Made by a program: the position numbers and the translations under genes | Source: Pectinophora gossypiella | Lineage: Eukaryota; Arthropoda; Insecta; Lepidoptera; Gelechiidae | Assembly (NCBI RefSeq): GCF_024362695.1 | Contig: NC_065412.1 | Location: 3,595,992 to 3,659,991, forward strand | DNA length: 64,000 nt | Direction of reading: 5' to 3' | Shown here: one piece after another, positions 21,701 to 34,372 of the stretch | Position numbering within the stretch: position 1 is the first letter of the stretch | How the letters are laid out: each line of letters starts with the position of its first letter | The notes under the pieces: model-generated | Database searches by the model: none | The model's input: only the letters and a program-made list of their open reading frames with translations | What the model was told of the DNA's origin: nothing

Positions 21701-24287
21701 TCAACGTTGCTGTGCCCTACAGGGTCCATGTTTTAGTTCCTATGCCTATGTAACACCCCATTGTACTACATGGAATGCAATAAATAATTTAATTGAATTG
21801 AATTGAAAATATCTATCTTACGCGGTTTCGATTTTTTCATACAAATGTTTTTTTCCCACTAACTCCCGTTTCCGTGGGAATTTTGCAATATCCTGTTGCA
21901 ACTAAGCTTTAAGTTAACTAAGGTACCTGCATGCCAAATTTCAAGCGTCTAACTTAAGCGGTTAAGATTTTTCATACAAAAAGATTTTCCCGCTAATTTC
22001 CGTTCCCGTGGGAATTCCGGGAATTCCTTTCTTAGTGCACCTCTACGGTACCTAAGCTATGTCCCTTCCAAATTTCAAATGCCTACGTTTAGCCGTTCAG
22101 GCTATGCGTTGATATGTCAGTCACTGAGTCAGTCAGTTTCTCCTTTTATTTAGATTTGATTTTTTCATACAAATGTTTTTTCCCGCTAACTACCGTTCCC
22201 GTGGGAATTTTGTAATATCCTGTTGCAACTAAGCTTTAAGTTTACTAAAGTACCTGCATGCCAAATTTCAAACGTCTAACTTGAGTGGTTTAGATTTTTC
22301 ATACAAAAGGATTTTCGGGAATTCCTTTCTTAGTGCACCTCTACGGTATCTAAGGTACCTGCATGCCAAATTTCAATTGTCTAACTTGAGTGGTTTAGAT
22401 TTTTCATACAAAAGGATTTTCCCGCTAATTCCCGTTCCCGTGGGAATTTCGGGAATTCCTTTCTTATTACACCTCTACGGTATCTAAGGTACCTGCATGA
22501 CAAATTTCAAACATCTAACTTGAATGGTTTAGATTTTTCATACAAAAGGATTTTCCCGCTAATTCCCGTTCCCGTGAGAATTTTGGGAATTCCTTTCTTA
22601 GTGCACCTCTACGGTACCTATGGTACCTGCATGCCAAATTTCAAACGTCTAACTTGAGTGGTTTAGATTTTTCATACAAAAGGATTTTCTTGCTAATTCC
22701 CGTTCTCGTAGGAATTTCGGGAATTCCTTTCTTAGTGCACCTCTACGGTACTTAAGGTATCTGCATGCCAAATTTCAAACGTCTAACTTGAGTGGTTTAG
22801 ATTTTTCATACAAAAGGATTTTCCCGCTAATTCCCGTTCCCGTAGGAATTTCGGAAATTCCTTTCTTAATACACCTCTACGGTATCTAAGGTACCTGCAT
22901 GCCAAATTTCAAACGTCTAACTTGAGTGGTTTAGATTTTTCATACAAAAGGATTTTCCCGCTAATTCCCGTTCCCGTAGGATTTTCGGGAATTCCTTTCT
23001 TAGTACACCTCTACGGTATCTAAGGTACCTGCATGACAAATTTCAAACATCTAACTTGAATGGTTTAGATTTTTCATACAAAAGGATTTTCCCGCTAATT
23101 CCCGTTATCGTGGGAATTTCGGGAATTCCTTTCTGAATGCACCTCTACGGTACCTAAGGTACCTGCATGACAAATTTCAAACGTCTAACTTGAGTGGTTT
23201 AGATTTTTCATACAAAAGGATTTTCTTGCTAATTCCCGTTCTCGTGGGAATTTCGGGAATTCCTTTCTTAGTGCACCTCTACGGTACTTAAGGTATCTGC
23301 ATGCCAAATTTCAAACATCTAACTTGAGTGGTTTAGATTTTTCATACAAAAGGATTTTCCCGCTAATTCCCGTTCTCGTAAGAATTTCGGAAATTCCTTT
23401 CTTAGTACACCTCAACGGTATCTAAGGTACCTGCATGCCAAATTTCAAACGTCTAACTTGAGTGGTTTAGATTTTTCATACAAAAGGATTTTCTCGCTAA
23501 TTCCCGTTCCCGTGGGAATTTCGGGAATTCCTTTCTTACTCTACGGTATCTAAGGTACCTGCATGACAAATTTCAAACATCTAACTTGAATGGTTTAGAT
23601 TTTTCATACAAAAGGATTTTCCCGCTAATTCCCGTTCTCGTGGGAATTTCGGGAATTCCTTTCTTAAAGCACCTCTACGGTACCTAAGGTACCTGCATGA
23701 CAAATTTCAAACGTCTAACTTGAGTGGTTTAGATTTTTCATACAAAAGGATTTTCTTGCTAATTCCCGTTCTCGTAGGAATTTCGGGAATTCCTTTCTTA
23801 GTGCACCTCTACGGTACTTAAGGTATCTGCATGCCAAATTTCAAACGTCTAACTTGAGTGGTTTAGATTTTTCATACAAAAGGATTTTCCCGCTAATTCC
23901 CGTTCCCGTAGGAATTTCGGAAATTCCTTTCTTAATACACCTCTACGGTATCTAAGGTACCTGCATGCCAAATTTCAAACGTCTAACTTGAGTGGTTTAG
24001 ATTTTTCATACAAAAGGATTTTTCCGCTAATTCCCGTTCCCGTAGGATTTTCGGGAATTCCTTTCTTAGTGCACCTCTACGGTATCTAAGGTACCTGCAT
24101 GCCAAATTTCAAACGTCTAACTTGAGTGGTTTAGATTTTTCATACAAAAGAATTTCCCTTCACTACTCTGCTCCTATTGATTGTAGCGTGATGAAAGGTA
24201 TACTATAACCTGTCCAGGAGTGTGAAGAATAATTGTACCAAGTTTCATTAAAATCCGTCCAGTAATTTTTGTTTCTATAAGGAACAT

Positions 24288-24332
<45 letters not shown>

Positions 24333-27300
24333 AATTTTACTGATTGCATTTTTGGCATCAGTATCGACCACTTATCACCCCCTGATAGTTATTTTGAAAA
24401 AATATTTAATGTACAGAATTGACCTCTCTACAGATTTATTATAAGTATAGATTACATTTCCGTTTTCCATTAAAAATAAAATGAAAATCAGGTGTTACGA
24501 TGCTTTTCGTTCAATTCCGCACTTGTCGATAGATCAACATAAAGCTGCCTGGGGGATTATAGTATGTTATATAAGATACAGAGATACTGTCCTATTCAGG
24601 GGCGGAGACCAGGAGTCCTAGTACGGCTTTGAAATAGAATACTCTGGGCGCCATCCCACTAGCGTCAGACAGAGTACTGCGGGGCGTAAGGCAAGAGGGA
24701 ATCCACTCTATTTTTTCCCAAAAAAGTAGCATGGGGAATGCTACACCGATAAGAGCGTGGCTCTTAGTAATGTGATATGAGATACACATAATCTCCACGC
24801 AGTAACAGCCTCAGTCGTCCAGTGATTAGAGCGTTGGGCTCACGATCTGGAGGTCCGGGTTCGATTCCCGACGGGGACATTGTCGAAATCACTTTGTGAG
24901 ACTGTTCTTTGTTTGGTAAGGACATTGCATTGACTCATCTGATTGCCCAAAAAAGTAAGATGATTCCGTGCTTCGGAGGGCACGTTAAGCTGTTGGTCCC
25001 GGCTATTAGTCGTAAAACAGCTCCACCAACTCGCAGTGGAGCTGTGGGGTGGAATATGCTTCACACCCCCTCCGGTTGATTGAGGAGAGGCTGTTTATGT
25101 ATATGGGATAGATTTGTCAGCTTATGTCATCTAATGTCAAACCCATACATTTTTATCAATGTCACGTTTCGTAGCTAATTGTTTGCAACTTTGCTAAGAT
25201 ACCACAACTAGGCGCCAGACGTCAAAATTTAATCACATTCTTCGTCATCTGCAAGCAATTTAAAAACTAATTACTTATTTAAAAACAATCACGAAACATT
25301 TTATATTCATTTATTTATTCTATTTCAGCCACAAATGTTAATTTATTTCTACATTAAGTAATTGTGAGAATTGTCAATTTAATTTTTTTAATTAATTGTT
25401 CTTATTATGATAAAACTACGTCCCAATAAGAGGAATTAGTCATTAATTAGAAGTCTTAACACCTTAAAAATTAAAAAGAACCAGGGATGAACGTAGGTTT
25501 AAGTATTTGACAGCCAAGCAAAGTTCCGTTTAATTGTATGATAATTGGATTCAATTTTGCTTGGTTGTCAAATTCTTAAACCCACGTTCACCCCTGGTTT
25601 ATTTTTTATTTGTAAGGTGGTAACAGTTTCTAGGTGTAACGAACAATTTTGATACCTTAAATTTCCCATTCTTAATTATAAACATCGGATTCTGACTTTA
25701 GACTGAAGCACAATTTCACATGTAAGTAATATTTAGTTATTGCTTTAAATCTCGGACTACTTATCTTCCCATCCCTTAATGCTAACGTGTGAGGTCTACC
25801 AGGTGTCATACAGTCACACATTACACACATAAATTTACCGTATATAACATAATATAACGATAATCAAGGGCTGGCTTCATCACGGACCTCGCCGGACCCC
25901 CGTGTTTAAATAGACTTTACTCAATATTCAGAAAAAAATGATAATTTTTTGTCCCCTATTAAAGAATACCACAGCAAGAATACAATAACATAAACATATG
26001 CAGGTTAGTGACATCGTAACGAAAACTTTGAGGGATGATTGGGGCGATGATTCTGTGTTGATATCAAGTGGAATTTTCCGTTGCAAATTCTGTTTTATTA
26101 TCAGTTGAATCATCCCTCTCAGTATTCGTTACTATGTCACCCTGTATAAAATTAACACAAATGTATGTATGATTAGGCGCGCAGTGAACCACATATTTTG
26201 CGAGCCCTTTTGAGTGAGGCATAGGTACTCAATGTCAAATATTTTCAGGCTAATATGGCGAGGAGCTGAATCATACCTGTACACCTGGATATACGCTAAC
26301 TGGAGACTGGTTGACTTGCCGTGGGACAGCACATTGACCTGGATTCTTGCTGCCATCGGCATCGACTTCTGCTACTATTGGATGCATCGAGCTTGCCATG
26401 GTAACTAATTAACATCCTTAAGCTTCGTACATAGAGACGTGGTGCGTTAGCGTCATTGCATCAATCTTTGAAATCAAATGCACGTGGTAACTCTGCGACT
26501 TCTTCGTGAACACTCGTATACATCTTTTACGTACGCGGCATTATCGTCAAAATTCAGGTAGCAGAAATCTGCTTATAGTATCATCATTAAATTAAGAGCC
26601 ACTCTTTTATCGGTTTCTTTATATAACACGATGTTTGCGTTCTCTTTAATTTGGTCCATATAAACTATTGTCGGTCTTTCCCTTCCTCTCTTTCTTTTAT
26701 CTTCCCTTCCATCTATTAAAACCAAAATTTTCATCTCTTATTAAGTGTCTATTTATTTAGCCTCTTCTAACCTCGATAATATTGAATGTGTCTCTTTTTC
26801 TTTACGTTTATAGTACCTACACTTGACGGCAATAAAAGTTACATTCGTCTCTGTAATTTTTTTTTCTTTTATTTACTTAAGGGCTTTTACCAAAATTTGT
26901 TATGCCAGCCCCATCGATCAAGACTGACTAAAACTAAGTTGTAACCTAAATTTGCTACAATTTTCAAAACTATACAAATGAAAATGAAAAATGAAATGCA
27001 ATTTATTCGCTCTATTATCATTATTATTTTATCATGTTCTATTATCATTTTATTTTTTATTTTTTATCTTTTTTTTTTATTTATTTGTTCGCTTTATTTA
27101 ATCGCTTGGAAGATAGCAAAAAAACTCCATTTCAATTTCCATATTTCCAGTATTGTTTTACGTAGTTCAGTAACTTTAAATTATGTACTAAACTACACAC
27201 GGAAAAAAATCAATTTCCAATGAAATTTCGTCCCTACGAAAGCTGGTAAAACTTACAAAAAAAAACAAATTTAAAAAAGGGTAGCCGTTTATTATTCGAA

Positions 27301-29194
27301 TTCGGATAATCCTAGTTTCTGCTGACAAATAAACCCACAACTTTCTTTAAATAATTCATACTTACTATAAAATTTACTTTGTGACTTTTCCTCCAGAGAA
27401 TAAAATTGTTCCAGGGTTTCTGAACTTGTCATCTGACAGAATATACGAGTATTTTTACATTCAAGCTCAAGAGAGAGATTATTCTGCCTTTATTCCAGCA
27501 TGTTTTATATTTTTATTTCAGAACTAGCTTTTGCCCGCGACTTCGTCCGCGTAGCGTGTTATAAAGAGAGATCTTTGTGTGTGTGGGAGTGTATGTCAAA
27601 TTTCAAGCATCTAACTTATGCAGTTTAGATTTTTTCATACGACATTTTTTCCCCGCTAACTCCTATTTTTCAAAATACAGCCATAACTAAACTTAGGTAT
27701 GCATGCATGCTTGATTAAAAACATCTACTCGTATCTTACGCGGTTTATATTTTTTCATACAAATGTTTTTTCCCGCTAACTCCCGTTCCCGTGGGAATTT
27801 TTGAATACCTTGTTGCAACTAAGCCTTAAGTTTACTAAGGTACCTGCATGCCAAATTTCAAACGTCTAACTTGAGTGGTTTAGATTTTTCATACAAAAGG
27901 ATTTCCCCGCTAATTCCCGTTCCCGTGGGATTTCCGGGAATTCCTTTCTTAGTGCACCTCTACGGTACCTAAGCTACGTCTCTTCCAAAATTTCAAGTGC
28001 CTACGTTTAGCCGTTTAGGCTGTGCGTTGATATGTCAGTCAGTCAGTTTCTCCTTTATATATTTAGAAGATTAGATTAGATTAGATTAGATTTTTTTATA
28101 CAAATGTTTTTTCCCGCTAACACCCGTTCCCGTAGGAATTTTGCAATATCCTGTTGCAACTAAGCTTTAAGTTTACTAAGGTACCTGCATGTCAAATTTC
28201 AAACGTCTAACTTGAGTGGTTTAGATTTTTCATACAAAAGGATTTTCCCGCTAATTCCCGTTCCCGTGAGAATTTCGGGAATTCCTTTCTTAGTGCACCT
28301 CTACGGTACCCAAGGTACCTGCATGCCAAATTTCAAACGTCTAATTTGAGTGTTTTAGATTTTTCATACAAAAGGATTTTCCCGCTAATTCCCGTTCCCG
28401 TGGGAATTTCGGGAATTCCTTTCTTAGTGCACCTCTACGGTACCTAAGGTACCGGCATGCCAAATTTCAAACGTCTAATTTGAGTGTTTTAGATTTTTCA
28501 TACAAAAGGATTTTCCCGTTAATTCCCGTTCCCGTGGGAATTTCGGGAATTCCTTTCTTAATGCACCTCTACGGTACCTAAGGTACCTGCGTGCCAAATT
28601 TCAAACGTCTAACTTGAGTGGTTTAGATTTTCCATACAAAAGAATTTTCCCGCTAATCCCCGTTCCCGTGGAAATTTCGGGAATTTCTTTCTTAGTGCAC
28701 CTCTATGGTACCTAAGGTACCTGCATGCCAAATTTCAAACGTCTAACTTGAGTATTTTAGATTTTTCATACAAAAGGATTTTCCCGCTTATTCCCGTTCC
28801 CGTGGGATTTCCGGGAATTCCTTTCTTATTGCACCTCTACGGTACCTAAGCTACGTCTCTTCCAAATTTCAAGTGCCTACGTTTAGCCGTTTAGGCTGTG
28901 CTTTGATATGTCAGTCAGTCAGTTTCTCCTTTTATATATTTACATTACATATTTAGAAGATATTTCCGTCATACATGATTTCTATGTAACTTTAACCATT
29001 AAGGCTGCTCACGCGACGGAAGCTTAAAAAATGGAGTAACTTCTCCCGTTTTCCCAAAATTTCCCTTCACTACTCTGCTCCTATTGATTGTAGCGTGATG
29101 AAAAGTATACTATAACCTGCCCAGGAATATGAAGAATAATTGTACCAAGTTTCATTAAAATCCGTCTAGTAGTTTTTGTTTCTATAAGGAACAT

Positions 29195-29231
<37 letters not shown>

Positions 29232-32200
29232 AATTTTACTGATTGCATTTTTGCCATCAGTATCGATCACTAATCACCCCCTGATAGTTATTTTGAAAAT
29301 ATATTTAATGTACAGAATTGACCTCTCTACAGATTTATTATAGTATAGAAGATAAGATTTTTCAGAGTTTAGATCTGTTACTAGGGAGATTATAATTATT
29401 TTTTCCAAATAATTCTAGGACCTCTACTTTATTCATTATGTTTTTTGGGCAGTTAAAACCGTCGACATTTGTTTCTTTGAACATTACAGGGACTTTTCAA
29501 AGTTACTGAAATATTTATTATATTTTTCAAGGAATACATTCCATCTTCCACCTTATTAATACTATTGACCTACTATTAATATTAATTACAACCTTGACTG
29601 GATCTTGGCCTTCTCATAAATCTATTTTCACTCTGCGTTCTTTTTCCAAAAAGTTCAATCTCTTCAGTTCTTCTTTCACCCAATCCTTCACTGACATTGA
29701 ACCTGTATATTTTTCCATTGTCCAGAGGTCCACGTACTATGGGCTCAGCATCAAGTACACCACACATCTGAGGACTTCAACATGGGAGTCGGCATCAGAC
29801 AGTCCATCCTCCAGGGGTGGTGCGGATTCGTAAGTACCATAATTCATATTTTCAACATCTTATTTGAGAACTCAAAGACATACCTACTCGTACACATTAG
29901 GCATATATCAGTTCATTTCTAATAGAAATATCTTAGATCAAACCTGTATTAAACAACTTTGTTTCAGTTTTATTATTAGTAAAATATTAGTAGTAGAATG
30001 TGTTAGAGTACATAATATTTAAATATTGATGCTGTTTTATTTATAGCGTCTGTGGTCTAGTGGTTATAGCGTTGGGCTCACGGAGATCTAAGTTCGATTC
30101 CTGATGCGGTCATTGTCAAAATCACTTTGTGCTTTATTTGGCTAGATTATTGCAGGCTGAATTATTTGATTTTCCGAAAAAGTAAGATGATACCATGCTT
30201 TGGAAGGTCCGTTGGTCCCGAACTAGCCCAAACACCTACCTACACCAACCCGCAGTAGACCAGCATGGTGGATGATGCTCATACCCTCTTCCGTTGATCG
30301 AGGGGAAGCCTGTGCCTCAGTGAGACGTGTATAGGCTATTTATGTTACGTTATATGAATATGTAACAAGCTTACAAAACAATAAAATATACGCTTTACTG
30401 CACAAAAACACAATAAAAATACAAGAGCAATCAAATAGCATCAATACCCGAACCAAATCGACCGAATGCCAAAACCCAATAACATAACTCACGACGTGGC
30501 TTTCCCTGAACAATGGTAACTAACAAATGGGTCCATTTTGCTAAAATACATAACATAACATAAACAACCTATGTATGTCCCGCTGCTAGGCACAGGCCTC
30601 AACCATTATTATGAGATTTAATAATAATAATTGGTTGAATGAGCAATCAGTCTTAAAACTTAATACACACCTTCTTTTAGGTGGAGACTTGTTAATGTCT
30701 TAATTAGCCCTGAGACTTGTAATTAGCCCTTAGTTAATGTCTGTTAAATATTTTAAGAAATATTTGTGGCCTTGAGTGTTCCTCGAAATATATAAATAAT
30801 ACATATTATATATCTTTTATACCAAACATACATAAACTCACGCCTATTTCCCACCAGGGTAAGCAGAGACTATGGAATTCCTTTTGTTTCGATTCTGACA
30901 CACTTCTCTTTTTTCTTTTTTTTTTTAATTTATTAGGTTTACCAACATTTACAACATTACTACGCTTATTCAACAAACATAGGTGTTATTCTAAATGCGT
31001 AACCAATTAAAGATAAACACAGCTAACAATTTAAACCTCTCAATTTTCCTCCACATTCATAAATCGTTTCATATACGCATGCCGGCTCAGATAATTTAGT
31101 CAATATACGTCCTTCTAGGTCTTCCTCTGCCAGCCCTATCATCAACCTTCGCTAAATAAATAATAATATACTTAATATTTATTGCATTCGTAAACAGAGT
31201 CGGCATTCAGCTACTGTACTCCTTCCGAGTTTGGCAACATACCTACTGTCTTTAGTCAAATACTTCTGCTCCCCGATTATGACCCAGCAGGCGAAGTTTC
31301 CAACTAGAAAAATCGGTTACTTCTTATTAAACATCAAAACATGAATTTACTATGTTATTTGAATAAAAAGCACACTGTGACGTCACAGAAAAACGTGATA
31401 AAACATCGATTTATTATTACGTTTTTCTTCGTAAATAAGTTAAAGAAAAAGGAAAAGTTTATTTTAATTTCGTTAGTTTTAAATCCACACACATCGAAGC
31501 AATTCATCCAAAAAAGCAATATTGCAATTTGACATTTGCGCATATAAAAGTATGTGAGCAATACAAATAAATGTCAAATAGCAATATTGCTATTTTATAT
31601 GAATTGCTTCAACGTGGTCTTTATAACCCCTGTCTCTGTTAAGTAATCCGAATTTTATCGTTGACCTAGACACTACACAATTCCTGCGCCAAACGACTTT
31701 AAACCTCTTTTATAATTCTCTCAGACAACGCTCTGACGCAATTTTCAATTTTGACGGGCTCATCTGGGAGCTCTTAAGCTGATTGTCTGGAAAATGTTAT
31801 CAAAGTAAATTATTGAATGAATATCGCCGTTGTCGTAAGTAGGTAATTCCAGTTTAAAGGAAAAAACAATTATTAATACAACCATATTGTTTCCTTGACC
31901 ACATCGTCAATTTCATTTAGGTGGCATAGAGGTAAAAACACTAGGTACAAGAAAAACAACACGTGGTTCAAATAGGTTCAATACTTTCCTATTCAGAATA
32001 CGAAAAAAATATTTTTCCTCCCGTCAGCAAGAAACTGTAAAGTTTCCTGCTGGAAAGTAATTTCCTGCTGGTGTTTTTGGGTTCCCTAGCTGGAGTAATA
32101 AAAATGACCCTTATTTATATTGACCCTTAGTTATTTATGTATATTGGTGCTAATTCCAGTACACTCAATCAAATTTTAAGTTATACCTGTCATTTTCTTA

Positions 32201-34341
32201 TCCGTCGAAAAGAAAAGAGACAGATGATTGACAGGCATAAAATTTATGAAACACACGTAATATTTAGGCAGAAATTAAAACCCTCTCAAAATTTTACACT
32301 GGTCAATAACCCAATTAAGTTCAGTCCATTCTTCAAACGTATTACATATATTATCAGCGAGATGTCTTTTTGATTAGCTCGTTAATATGTTAAAATTATA
32401 AACTGTCTATCAACTGTAATATTTTTCTTTTCGGTGGATAAGAAAATGACAAGTATAACAACATAAAATATGGAGATGTCCGCAGGCATCACGGCAATTG
32501 AATAAAATTATATTGATTTTTTTTTTTGATACACAAACGCGAATTAAACGGGGATTCGCGTTATAATTCCTCCACGGTGCTTCTCACCTGCAGCTGATTT
32601 TGGTTTGCTGAAGCTTTAAGCAACGAAACGCATTCATAGATTTACTTAACTCCCAGTCCCGTAGACACGCCAGGAAAATTAAACCACGACAGTAACGTGA
32701 TATTATTATAATAATGTATTCTCTTTGTCTGCATCGTGCTTAATATCTCAAACCACGAGGTAATTTCCTTAATAAGAGAATTTCCTGTGGCTCTACGTTA
32801 CCTGTTTATTTGTGTATTGCCTATATTTCCCTGGTTGGTGACAGCCCTCATCGCCCTTAATTTAAAGAACGTCTAAGGCCCTGCGTCGAGGTTTTTCTTG
32901 CAGCTTCTTTTTCCCGGCTATGAGAAGCTACAGTAGATTTCGGTGGATGAGACGTTCGTTATTTAAAAAATGACGATTCAATGCATAACTAACTATGTTA
33001 CCTACTGAATAAATATATTTTGGAGTTTGAATTTGTACACTATATACTTACCATGTTTTTAAGTTTTGTAGCATTTTGACTCCTTATGATAAAACTCAAG
33101 GGGCTCTTTATATATTTCTTAGACGATTTTTTTCATAATAAATTTATATCACGATTTGCAGGATTTGTGCCCGGTTCATGGCTTAAATATAGCCGGCGAG
33201 AAGTGGATGTACTTGCTATGTTATATTAATATTTCTTTATCACATTAAAACCAAAACGGTAATTAAATAGCCAAAAATATATTTTGAATGACACTTGGGT
33301 TCCAATCCAAAGTACTTTACTTCAGAAATGCGTACGTTCTGAAAACTCAAAGGGCTCTCGACCGAAAGTCAAGAGTACTTCTGACGAGAATAAAATCAAC
33401 AGAAGTCTTTAGCTTCGGCATTTTAAAAGCATCTAATTCTAGGAAACTCTTACAATAACCAGCAGGCTCTGCACGGCAACCGCGGCACGCGCAGCGCGAA
33501 TTATATCGAGGGTTGCAAGTTTTCAACCAATAGACGCAGCGAATTCTATCTACGTAGATAAACGCCGTACTGCTATTAGTCAAAGCCCTTGATATACTTA
33601 AGTCACGCCGCGTGCAGTTGAGAATACTTTGCTCTTAAAATAATTTCTTTGAAAACAGTGTTTAACGTCCTCCGTGGTCCAGTGGTTGAGCGTTAGGCTC
33701 ACGATCCGGAGGTCCCGAGTTCGAATCCATTAATGTCCTTGGACATTACAGGCTGATCACCTGATTGTCCGAAAGTAAGATGATCCGTGCTTCGGAAGGC
33801 ACGTTAAGCCATTGGTCCCAGTTACTACTTTCCGATGTAAGTAGTCGTTACATGAGTCATGTCAGGGGCCTTTGGCGGCTCAATAGCAACCCTGACAGCA
33901 GGGTTGATGAGGTTGGTATCTCAACCCACACTAGAGAAGAAAAAGTGTCTTACAGTTATAAAGGTATTTCTTTATTCAAATAAATTGCAGTGCTTACTTC
34001 CTTTGTAAACTTTTTACTCCTTTGTTGCGTGTTTAGAAACTTGTTGTATATATCTCGCTAACAACATGGTTTGTTTCTGACCTAGCTTTCCATTTGCTTG
34101 ATATTCCGAACAATGTTTAGACACGGCATAGGAATAGTTAACGAACTGAGTTCTGGTTCTAGGTCTCCCTGTGCCAATTAGTCGTATCTCAGATGTCTGT
34201 AGCCAAATTGCCAGTGATTACGAAAGTGACAGTGTTATCCTATAGCTACATACCTATTATTAATCAATGGTACTACCGAATAAAATACAGTGCTTCTATT
34301 AACCCGACTGCGGCGACGCAAAAAGGAGGGTTGTGTGTTTG

Positions 34342-34372
<31 letters not shown>

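Noticed and set aside
22300..24150. Regularly spaced repeats resembling a CRISPR array
   Set aside because: The whole 134-bp unit is repeated without unique spacers, it lies in a eukaryotic Helitron, and there are no cas genes.
24174..24371. Open frame with repeated Cys-Leu-Ser-Val
   Set aside because: It is the translation of the CAGA/TCTG microsatellite inside the Helitron; the same occurs at 63332-63523.
24830..24875. tRNA genes (A and B boxes found at many places)
   Set aside because: No cloverleaf with an acceptor stem can be formed, and each head continues into a common SINE body with a TSD.
26978..27223. 81-codon frame rich in Ile/Phe/Leu
   Set aside because: Low-complexity T-rich DNA in AGMO intron 3; no homology and not in phase with neighbouring exons.
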